From positions 1-9,443 of the forward strand of contig CAZGSG010000230.1 in NCBI GenBank assembly GCA_964528095.1: a stretch of 9,443 nt of DNA, in the 5' to 3' direction. Below, in pieces: positions 1 through 5,813 of this stretch. Source of the DNA: CAZGSG01 sp964528095. GTDB lineage: Bacteria; Bacteroidota; Bacteroidia; Chitinophagales; Chitinophagaceae. The notes under the pieces were generated by a model, which searched no databases, was not told the origin of the DNA, and was given only the letters and a program-made list of their open reading frames with translations. The position numbers and the translations under genes are program-made. The stretch's first letter is position 1; each line of letters opens with the position of its first letter.

Positions 1-605
1 TATATACAATATACAGGCTTGCCTGCAGCAAAGAATTCACGCTGGTTAATGATGGTATCTACAGCGATGGCTGTTTTACCAGTCTGGCGGTCACCAATGA
101 TCAACTCACGCTGACCACGACCGATCGGGATCATCGCGTCGATCGCTTTAATACCTGTTTGCAATGGCTCTTTTACCGGCTCACGGAAGATAACACCAGG
201 TGCTTTTCTTTCCAATGGCATTTCATATAACTCGCCGGTGAGAGGGCCTTTACCATCTATTGGCTGACCCAGGGTATTCACCACCCGGCCTGCCATGCCT
301 TCACCAACTTTGATAGAAGCGATCTTACCTGTACGGGTAACTTTTGCACCTTCTTTGATACCAGTGCTTTCACCCATCAATACCACACCCACATTATCTT
401 CTTCAAGGTTCAATGCAATAGCCCGTACGCCACTTTCAAATTCAACCAATTCACCGTAACGGACATTACCCAATCCATATACGCGGGCAATACCATCACC
501 TACCTGCAATACAGTACCTACTTCTTCCAGGTCGGCACTGGCATTGAAGTTGCTCAACTGCTGGCGCAGTATCGCACTTATCTCATCAGGTTTAATTTCA
601 GCCAT
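1..605 (-). CDS. atpA: ATP synthase F1 subunit alpha, 5' part only (cut by window edge)
   Basis: Alpha subunit of the F1 catalytic head, which with beta forms the alpha3beta3 hexamer that makes or hydrolyses ATP on the cytoplasmic side of the inner membrane. The ATG at 605 opens a frame beginning MAEIKPDEISAILRQQL, typical of AtpA N-termini, and 201 complete codons are visible before the left edge. Seen directly: the N-terminal beta-barrel region (about residues 25-95, with GDGIARVYGL), PIDGKGP near residue 125, PIGRGQRELIIGDRQTGKT, and the Walker A P-loop GDRQTGKT at residues 171-178 (bases 72-95), close to the position in E. coli AtpA. The rest, about 320 residues, lies outside the window. 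It follows atpH after 62 bases without a visible Shine-Dalgarno; the leader is AT-rich (ATAAACATAATA before the ATG), as is usual in Bacteroidota. It is the fifth gene of the atp operon here. Nothing looks damaged. Confidence 0.97.
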   Translation of the reverse strand, partial: MAEIKPDEISAILRQQLSNFNASADLEEVGTVLQVGDGIARVYGLGNVRYGELVEFESGVRAIALNLEEDNVGVVLMGESTGIKEGAKVTRTGKIASIKVGEGMAGRVVNTLGQPIDGKGPLTGELYEMPLERKAPGVIFREPVKEPLQTGIKAIDAMIPIGRGQRELIIGDRQTGKTAIAVDTIINQREFFAAGKPVYCI

Positions 606-667
606 ATTATTATGTTTATCGTTTGTGTTTTAGTAGTCCTTGCCGCAGGTCATCGCCGCGGCTTCTT

Positions 668-1231
668 TTATCTTACTTTATAAATGAAATCGTTGTTCTC
701 GAATTGTCTTGAGATTGCTTTAAGGTCATAAGCGATACTTGCATCCACCAGCTTATCTCCGATTTGTAAAACAAATCCTCCAATCAGGTCGCTATCTACT
801 TTCTCTTCCAGTTCAATATTGTCGTAACCGCTTGCTTTCTTTACCTGCTCTACGATAGCGTTCCGCACGTCATTTCCTATTGCCGAAGCTGTTGTTAGTT
901 TTACAATATGAATATTCTTATGCGCTTTATACTGGGAGATGAATGCATTGAGGATTTCGGGTAAATTACTTTCACGGTGTTTAGCGATCAATAAAGCATT
1001 GAATCCGTCTGTCATTGCACCAATATGGCCTTTGGTTACTGCTTCAACGATCTTCTTTTTAGTAGAAGCGGCGATAACAGGGCTGCGTAACAGGTTTACG
1101 AAATCAGGATTGCTTTTGCATACCGAGTGCAACCATTGCATGTCTGCATAGACCTCTTCCAGTTTGCCTTTCTCAATGGCAAGATCAAGGAGGGATTTGG
1201 CGTAACGGGATGCTAATCGTGGATTCGGCAT
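668..1231 (-). CDS. atpH: ATP synthase F1 subunit delta (OSCP family)
   Basis: Delta subunit, which sits on top of the F1 head and ties it to the peripheral stalk (b subunits) so that alpha3beta3 does not rotate with the rotor. The protein has 187 residues, a normal length for bacterial delta (about 175-185). The N-terminal helical domain begins with RLASRYAKSLLDLA, a standard delta/OSCP opening, and the C-terminal domain carries the OSCP signature LIGGFVLQIGDKLVDASI at about residues 149-166. The ATG at 1231 is the natural start because the usual family N-terminus follows it directly. It lies 42 bases after atpF and 62 bases before atpA on the same strand, in the conserved order b-delta-alpha. 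No Shine-Dalgarno is evident. No frameshift or missing conserved block was seen. Confidence 0.96.
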   Translation of the reverse strand: MPNPRLASRYAKSLLDLAIEKGKLEEVYADMQWLHSVCKSNPDFVNLLRSPVIAASTKKKIVEAVTKGHIGAMTDGFNALLIAKHRESNLPEILNAFISQYKAHKNIHIVKLTTASAIGNDVRNAIVEQVKKASGYDNIELEEKVDSDLIGGFVLQIGDKLVDASIAYDLKAISRQFENNDFIYKVR

Positions 1232-1273
1232 AAATATATCTTCAGGTACCGGCGTTAGCCGGGTATTCTTTTA

Positions 1274-1768
1274 TTAATTCAGTTTCACTTCGTCAACTAA
1301 TCCCTTGATATGGGCTTCCTGGGCTTCTTTACTAGCGAGTTCTTTTCTTAGTACTTTTTCACTCACCTCGATCACGAGTTTACCAACCTGGTTCTTCACT
1401 TCAGTCAATGCGGCCATTTTCTGCGCGTTAATAGCTGCCTGTGCTTCGGTGATGATCTTATTCGCTTCTGTTTTTGCCTGTTCCTTGGCTTCGTTGATGA
1501 TCCGGTCTTTTGTATCCCTTGCTTCTTTCAGCATCTTGCCTCTTTCTTCACGCGCTTCTACCAGCAACGCTTCGTTCTCACTTTTCATTTGCGCCATTTC
1601 CGCTTTGATCCTTTCAGCAGTCTCCAATGAACCGGCAATACTTTGTTCGCGGTCGCGCAGACCTTTGATGATAGCAGGCCAGGCCATTTTTTTCAATATG
1701 AAGAACACGATCAGGAAGGCCAGCAATGTCCAGATCAATAAGCCGAATTCGGGAGTAAGTAGTTTCAT
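1274..1768 (-). CDS. atpF: ATP synthase Fo subunit b (peripheral stalk)
   Basis: Subunit b anchors the peripheral stalk in the inner membrane and runs up to delta, acting as the stator. The 164-residue protein has one N-terminal membrane segment at about residues 8-27, then KKMAWPAIIKGLRDRE (26-41), which matches the membrane-exit motif of b subunits. A long charged, Ala/Glu/Lys-rich helix (about 36-125) is the dimerising right-handed coiled coil. The C-terminal VIEVSEKVLRKEL (about 132-144) is the usual delta-binding end. The frame ends in a tandem TAA TAA (1276-1271). The ATG at 1768 is preceded by a very AT-rich leader (TTTTGTATAGAAA). A 145-base spacer containing a strong hairpin separates it from atpE; 42 bases separate it from atpH. 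Confidence 0.96.
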   Translation of the reverse strand: MKLLTPEFGLLIWTLLAFLIVFFILKKMAWPAIIKGLRDREQSIAGSLETAERIKAEMAQMKSENEALLVEAREERGKMLKEARDTKDRIINEAKEQAKTEANKIITEAQAAINAQKMAALTEVKNQVGKLVIEVSEKVLRKELASKEAQEAHIKGLVDEVKLN

Positions 1769-1835
1769 TTTCTATACAAAATTTTAAAAATCGAACGCAA
1801 CACCTAAAACGGTTTCGCTACTATGCGTTTTTGAT

Positions 1836-1856
1836 TTTTTAATTTTTAATTTTTAA
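1836..1856. repeat. Three tandem TTTTTAA heptamers in the atpE-atpF spacer
   Basis: Three consecutive copies of TTTTTAA (plus-strand reading) lie between the atpE stem-loop and atpF. On the transcribed strand they read as A-rich TTAAAAA units, giving an unstructured A-rich stretch about 70 bases upstream of the atpF start. This could simply be low-complexity spacer, or a single-stranded site for ribosome standby or RNase entry. The repeat itself is seen directly; any function is a guess. Confidence 0.55.
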
Positions 1857-1863
1857 TTGATAG

Positions 1864-1906
1864 AATTTACCGCATCCTCCGCCCTTTGCATTGGATGCGG
1901 TAAATT
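1864..1906 (-). promoter_or_regulatory. Perfect 14-bp stem-loop just downstream of atpE
   Basis: The arms 1864-1877 (AATTTACCGCATCC) and 1893-1906 (GGATGCGGTAAATT) are exact reverse complements and enclose a 15-base loop. In the transcript the hairpin begins eight bases after the atpE stop codon. On the coding strand no U-run follows, so it does not look like a full intrinsic terminator of the operon. It fits better as a 3'-end stabiliser, processing stop or partial attenuator that lets atpE (many c subunits per enzyme) be expressed above the genes that follow. Differential expression of atpE within atp operons is known from E. coli, though there it works through translation initiation. The role here is inferred. 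Confidence 0.7.
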
Positions 1907-1913
1907 TTTGCTC

Positions 1914-2162
1914 TTACAATACCATTGCAAGGAAGCCTACGATGATCGCAAACAGGGCAGCACCTTCAACAAGGGCAGCTGTCAGGATCATGTTAGCACG
2001 AATGTCATTCGCCATTTCCGGCTGACGGGCAATAGCTTCAACAGCACCTTTACCGATCTGACCGATACCGATACCGGCACCGATAGCAGCAAGGCCTGCA
2101 CCAATTGCTCCACCCGCATTCGCAAATGCTGTAGTGCTTAAAAGAACCATCAGAAAATCCAT
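1914..2162 (-). CDS. atpE: ATP synthase Fo subunit c (rotor ring proteolipid)
   Basis: Subunit c forms the membrane rotor ring that carries ions through Fo. The 82-residue protein is a two-helix hairpin. Helix 1 (about 17-40) is glycine-rich with a GAGIGIGQIGKG run that allows tight ring packing. The polar loop contains the near-invariant ARQPE (45-49). Helix 2 (about 56-80) carries the ion-binding carboxylate E66 in LVEGAALFAII. E66 is followed by Gly rather than the Ser/Thr of classical Na+ c subunits, so proton coupling is likelier, although Q35 in helix 1 also occurs in Na+ types. The first residues (MDFLMVLLSTTAFANAGG) are a hydrophobic extension ahead of helix 1. The gene lies 32 bases after atpB and is followed directly by a strong stem-loop. 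Confidence 0.97.
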   Translation of the reverse strand: MDFLMVLLSTTAFANAGGAIGAGLAAIGAGIGIGQIGKGAVEAIARQPEMANDIRANMILTAALVEGAALFAIIVGFLAMVL

Positions 2163-2194
2163 GATACTTGATTTATATAATTAAAAAAACAATA

Positions 2195-3397
2195 CTAAAC
2201 GATTACCGGTTCGTGATGTCCATCCACATCCTCGTGTCCACCTTCAAATGCCTGACCGATAAATACAGCGGTCAGCATAGTAAATATGAATGCCTGTAAA
2301 AATGCTACCAGCACTTCGATAAAATAAATGAAAATCGTAAACCCTACTGCAAGTGGAGATGCTCCCCATCCTGCATATACACTCAATTCTCCGAAAATGA
2401 ATATGAGGGAGATCAGGCAGATAATAATAATGTGGCCCGCTACCATGTTGGCAAAAAGACGAATGATAAGCGCAAACGGCTTAATGAAAACGCTCAAAAA
2501 TTCTACCGGCACCAGGATCAGTTTTACACCAAAAGGTACTCCCGGCGGATTAAAAATATGCCCCCAATAATGTTTATTGGTACTGGCCAGGATCACCACG
2601 AATGAAATGATCCCCAGCACTGCAGTAAAAGCAATATTGCCGGTTACATTAGCAGAACCTGGTATCAGTCCGAAAATGTTATTGATGAGGATAAAAAAGA
2701 AAACAGTGAGCAGGTAAGGAAGATATTTATCAGCTTTATGACCAAGATTGGGTCTGGCCACTTCATCCCTTACAAAAACAATCACCGGCTCAATCAGGCT
2801 TTGTGATCCTTTTGGAGCAGAGGTAACACCTACGCCTGACTTATAGCGTTTGGCTATCCGTAGCATGATCCATGTAAAGATGATCAAGGCGATCAGCATT
2901 TGCACTACGTTGCGGGTAAGAGAAAGATCATATACTTTAACGGAAGCATCCAATTTACCGTTTTCATCCACCGCCACGATATCCTGTGGATTGTACACCT
3001 TAGGATCAAGTCCTAATTCAGTGATCTTATGCTCAGTAAGAATAATATATCCGTTATGTTCCTTATGTCCATGTTCAAATTTGGATGACATAAAGCTGGT
3101 AAATCCTTTTTGTGGGGAATAAAGGATAATTGGCAGGGGAATGCTCACCGGGTGTTTCTCACCATCATCTCCAACAATATCCAGGAAATGGAACTCATGG
3201 GCATTCAGTACGTGGCCAAAGATGACCTCTGTAGCGTTGAATCCTCCCTTTTTATGCGCTTCTTTTTCCTCTCCTTCCGGATGTTCTGCAGCAGGCGGAT
3301 CCTGGGGATCATGCTGCGCAAAAACAGGCGTGAAAAAAACACTTGTAAAAAGGCTGAAAACCGCTATAGAAAAGGATTTGAGGCGTTGTGACAGCAT
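2195..3397 (-). CDS. atpB: ATP synthase Fo subunit a, with Bacteroidota-type N-terminal extension
   Basis: Subunit a forms the two ion half-channels beside the c ring. From the ATG at 3397 the protein has 400 residues, longer than E. coli a (271), because it begins with a signal peptide (about 1-27, ending VFA-QHD) and a His/Glu-rich periplasmic segment (28-50) before the family core. Membrane segments fall near 164-181, 227-245, 254-272, 293-335 and 346-384. The essential arginine is R313 in IIRLFANMVAGH. H322 and E361 occupy the positions of E. coli E219 and H245, the swapped pair known from many a subunits; Q368 matches E. coli Q252. The frame continues upstream to a TTG at 3487, but that start would lie upstream of the likely promoter element at 3418-3425 and would put a hydrophobic stretch before the signal peptide, so 3397 is preferred. 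First gene of the operon here; no atpI or atpZ is seen directly upstream. Confidence 0.95.
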   Translation of the reverse strand: MLSQRLKSFSIAVFSLFTSVFFTPVFAQHDPQDPPAAEHPEGEEKEAHKKGGFNATEVIFGHVLNAHEFHFLDIVGDDGEKHPVSIPLPIILYSPQKGFTSFMSSKFEHGHKEHNGYIILTEHKITELGLDPKVYNPQDIVAVDENGKLDASVKVYDLSLTRNVVQMLIALIIFTWIMLRIAKRYKSGVGVTSAPKGSQSLIEPVIVFVRDEVARPNLGHKADKYLPYLLTVFFFILINNIFGLIPGSANVTGNIAFTAVLGIISFVVILASTNKHYWGHIFNPPGVPFGVKLILVPVEFLSVFIKPFALIIRLFANMVAGHIIIICLISLIFIFGELSVYAGWGASPLAVGFTIFIYFIEVLVAFLQAFIFTMLTAVFIGQAFEGGHEDVDGHHEPVIV

Positions 3398-3417
3398 ACT
3401 TTTCCTGAAATTTGGCG

Positions 3418-3425
3418 CAAAGATA
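3418..3425 (-). promoter_or_regulatory. Candidate Bacteroidota -7 promoter element for the atp operon
   Basis: On the minus strand these bases read TATCTTTG, an exact match to the Bacteroidota primary-sigma -7 consensus TAnnTTTG. It lies 20 bases upstream of the atpB ATG at 3397, giving a short leader. The expected -33 TTTG is weak (only a T-rich stretch about 19 bases further upstream). Position just outside the first operon gene, in non-coding sequence, makes this a reasonable guess. An eight-base motif with two free positions can occur by chance. Confidence 0.5.
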
Positions 3426-3483
3426 AGGGGAGGGAAATGAAAAACGGAATTTGTCGGAATAATTATCGGGGAATAAGGTGGTA

Positions 3484-3651
3484 TCAATGTGGTTTTGCCG
3501 GGCCGCCATCCTCCTGGATTTTTTTAATTTTTTCAAGATATAGCACGTCGAGTTGGTCTTTGGGCCTATTTACGGCTTTTTATTTGCAATCAGGGGTTTG
3601 CCGGCTTAAATGTCGCCAAAGATCGAGCAATTCTTCATCAAAGATGTCCAT
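3484..3651 (-). pseudogene. Relic of a nucleotidyltransferase-like gene with internal deletion
   Basis: A single frame starts at ATG 3651 and reads MDIFDEELLDLWRHLSRQ, then a stop (TAA, 3582-3580). In the same frame it continues with KAVNRPKDQLDVLYLEKI and a lysine-rich tail to a TGA at 3484. The first piece resembles the N-terminus, and the RPKDQLD piece the C-terminus, of small Bacteroidota nucleotidyltransferase-like proteins (normally roughly 150-200 residues). The central part with the nucleotidyltransferase GG and DxD catalytic motifs is absent, so the product cannot be active. The start overlaps the stop of the 75-residue gene upstream by one base (TGATG), the signature of a formerly coupled pair. 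The family link is from memory of similar sequences and not from a search. If wrong, this is just a 23-codon open frame plus chance similarity. Confidence 0.55.
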
Positions 3652-3878
3652 CAGGACTTGTTAGAGGGGTAAGTCTTGTGTGTGATCTTTGCGTTAGAAA
3701 ACATGCTATTTTGTTTCATTAGGCGGGGCATCACGAAAAACCGCTCTTCATAGGTACGAGCCAGCGCCGCTCTTAATTGATCCATTTCCGCTTTTTCATA
3801 GAATGAATCTGGTTCTTCCAAAAATTGTTTGTGGAGGGCCAATTGTGCTTCTGTGGATAATTGGCTGTAATCATTCAT
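3651..3878 (-). CDS. Small hypothetical protein, coupled to the nucleotidyltransferase relic
   Basis: A 75-residue soluble protein of unknown function, starting at ATG 3878. It has no signal peptide or membrane segment. It appears mostly helical, with an acidic N-terminal half (LHKQFLEEPDSFYEKAEMDQ) and a basic C-terminal half ending KITHKTYPSNKS. Its stop codon shares one base with the start of the downstream relic (TGATG at 3653-3649), so it was probably the upstream partner of a two-gene unit with a nucleotidyltransferase-like protein. A poor promoter candidate, TTG-19-TATTTTG, ends five bases before the ATG (TATTTTG at 3890-3884) and would give an almost leaderless message. It lies 81 bases after the ABC exporter gene. 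It looks intact, but with its partner broken it may be decaying. The function is not known, and any toxin-antitoxin role would be speculation. Confidence 0.6.
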   Translation of the reverse strand: MNDYSQLSTEAQLALHKQFLEEPDSFYEKAEMDQLRAALARTYEERFFVMPRLMKQNSMFSNAKITHKTYPSNKS

Positions 3879-3959
3879 AGATGCAAAATACTAAAAAAAT
3901 TAGACGCCCCAATTTTTGAGCGTATCAAACAATGCGATTTATGTAAAACCAAATGTTCT

Positions 3960-5735
3960 TTAAATCTTTACTGGATGTTTTTCAAACTGCATTTCATGCA
4001 ATTGCGAATAAAAACCACCTTTTTTCATCAGTTCTTCATGGCTTCCTATTTCCTTCAATTCACCTTTATCCAGTACGATGATCTTATCTGCCTTTCTTAT
4101 AGTAGAAAGGCGGTGTGCAATGACGATGGCTGTTCTCCCCTTGATCAATGTATCAATAGCATGCTGTATCAGCATCTCGCTTTCGGTATCCACGGAAGAA
4201 GTCGCTTCATCCAATACCAGGATAGAAGGGTTGTAAAGCAATGCCCTGATAAAAGATAAAAGCTGCCGTTGCCCCAACGAAAGTGTCGCTCCTCTTTCCA
4301 TTACATCATAATCATACCCGCCGGGAAGTCGCATTATAAAATCATGCATGTCGATCATCTTCGCCGCTTCCATCACTTTTTCCCTTGAGATATCCGGATT
4401 TCGCAGGGTTATATTGTCTATCACCGATCCTGAAAAAAGAAACACATCCTGTAGCACTACCCCAATATTTTTTCGTAGAAAGTCAAGATCGTAGTTCTCG
4501 ATATTCACTTCATCGATGCGGATAGCTCCTTTTTGAATATGGTATAATCTGTTCAGGAGACTGATGATCGTGGTCTTGCCACTACCCGTATGCCCCACTA
4601 TTGCTACTGTTTCACCGGGCTGTATTTTAAAACTAAGGTCCTTCAATACATATTTTTCATCAGTGTATGCAAAACTCACCTTATCAAATTCCACCTTTCC
4701 TTTCATTCCTTCTGCAGGTTTAAAGGCTGTAGCATGCGATTCGGGAACAAAATCGTCATTATCCAGCACCTTAAATACCCGCTCACTGGCAACAATACCC
4801 ATTTGCAGCACATTGAATTTATCTGCCAGTACCCGCAAAGGGCGGAACAATAAGTTAAGGCAAAGAATAAACGCAATGACAGTGCCTTGCTGGCTTTGAT
4901 GCAGCACCAATGCCTCTTTAGCCGTCCACCACACCACGAGACCAATAGATAAAGCCAGCACGATTTCCACAACCGGGAAAAAAACTGAATATGCAAAAAT
5001 GGCTTTGATATTGGCGTTCCGATGCTCCCGATTGATCTTTTTGAATTTATTAAACTCCTTATCCTCTGCTGCAAAAGCCTGTACTACCTGCATACCGGTG
5101 AGGTGTTCCTGTACAAATGCATTAAGACTTGCCACCGCATTCCTGACCTTAAAAAAAGACCGGTTGATACTGCTTTTAAAGTAATAAGTGGCAATAATGA
5201 TAATCGGAAACGGAATTAATGCAATAAGAGTAAGTTGCCAATCTACCCAGAACATATAGGTAAGTACACATACGATAGAAAGCAAATCGGCAATGATCGG
5301 CACAAGACCGTCGGAAAAAATCTCATTGATGGATTCTATATCATTTATTGTACGCGTGGTCAGTGTACCGATAGGTGTTTTATCAAACTGTGACAGATTT
5401 AACCCGATGATCTTTTTATACACTGCAATGCGCATGTCCTTTACAACAGACTGCCCAAGCCAGGCCGTTGTAAAAGAGAACCAGAATCGCATGGCCGTTT
5501 CAACAAGGATAATCCCTACTTGAATCAATGTGATGATAATTACCCATTTTTCAAATGAATGAGCGATGTACTTATCAACCGTTACTTGTATCAATAATGG
5601 CCGAACGGGGGTAACGATAGCCAACAAGATGGCCAGCGCCACAGAAAGATAAAATTTTTTCTTATAGGGAGCGGCATACCGGAAGACCCGTTTCAATACG
5701 GAAAGATTGAAAAAAGTTTTTGTACTATCTGGCAA
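3960..5735 (-). CDS. ABC exporter half-transporter (membrane domain fused to ATPase)
   Basis: A 591-residue inner-membrane exporter of the MsbA/MdlB/multidrug type: an N-terminal six-helix membrane domain (about residues 25-320) followed by a nucleotide-binding domain (about 345-580). The ATPase motifs are complete: Walker A GHTGSGKTT (381-389), Q-loop Q429, signature LSLGQRQ (485-491), Walker B ILVLDE (505-510), D-loop SSVD and the switch His H541 in IAHRLST. The signature has Leu in place of the usual third-position Gly, a variant common in MdlB/YheH-like exporters. Catalytic E510 is present, so a homodimer would be competent. Substrate cannot be told from sequence; lipids or drugs are possible. 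The start is unusual: an in-frame TAA lies at 5747-5745, no ATG follows until residue 81, so TTG at 5735 is the most likely start. It follows the secreted paralogue gene by 78 bases with no clear functional link. Confidence 0.93.
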   Translation of the reverse strand: MPDSTKTFFNLSVLKRVFRYAAPYKKKFYLSVALAILLAIVTPVRPLLIQVTVDKYIAHSFEKWVIIITLIQVGIILVETAMRFWFSFTTAWLGQSVVKDMRIAVYKKIIGLNLSQFDKTPIGTLTTRTINDIESINEIFSDGLVPIIADLLSIVCVLTYMFWVDWQLTLIALIPFPIIIIATYYFKSSINRSFFKVRNAVASLNAFVQEHLTGMQVVQAFAAEDKEFNKFKKINREHRNANIKAIFAYSVFFPVVEIVLALSIGLVVWWTAKEALVLHQSQQGTVIAFILCLNLLFRPLRVLADKFNVLQMGIVASERVFKVLDNDDFVPESHATAFKPAEGMKGKVEFDKVSFAYTDEKYVLKDLSFKIQPGETVAIVGHTGSGKTTIISLLNRLYHIQKGAIRIDEVNIENYDLDFLRKNIGVVLQDVFLFSGSVIDNITLRNPDISREKVMEAAKMIDMHDFIMRLPGGYDYDVMERGATLSLGQRQLLSFIRALLYNPSILVLDEATSSVDTESEMLIQHAIDTLIKGRTAIVIAHRLSTIRKADKIIVLDKGELKEIGSHEELMKKGGFYSQLHEMQFEKHPVKI

Positions 5736-5813
5736 AATGAAAAATTAAAAAGTCAAGGTATTCTTCACAACAGGTGAAGTTCATTAAAGTTCTGAGATTA
5801 CCCGCCCGCGAAA

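Noticed and set aside
642..662. GC-rich inverted repeat GCCGC/GCGGC in the atpH-atpA spacer
   Set aside because: Only five base pairs with an 11-base loop, partly from the palindrome GCCGCGGC; too weak to claim as a structure.
1305..1787. A 160-codon open frame on the plus strand opposite atpF
   Set aside because: It lies antisense to a clear b-subunit gene and its composition is the mirror of the coiled-coil codons; no start signal or family resemblance.
1864..1906. The atpE stem-loop read as a plus-strand terminator, since TTTTT follows the right arm on that strand
   Set aside because: No plus-strand gene lies upstream of it, so there is no transcript for it to end.
3309..3536. Minus-strand frame beginning MKKLKKSRR, considered as an atpI/atpZ-like gene upstream of atpB
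   Set aside because: It overlaps the atpB start in another frame, has no two-helix membrane pattern expected of AtpI or AtpZ, and its first part is the out-of-frame reading of the nucleotidyltransferase relic tail.
4564..4899. Plus-strand open frame of 111 codons opposite the ABC exporter ATPase domain
   Set aside because: Antisense to an intact gene with all ATPase motifs; the sequence shows no domain features.
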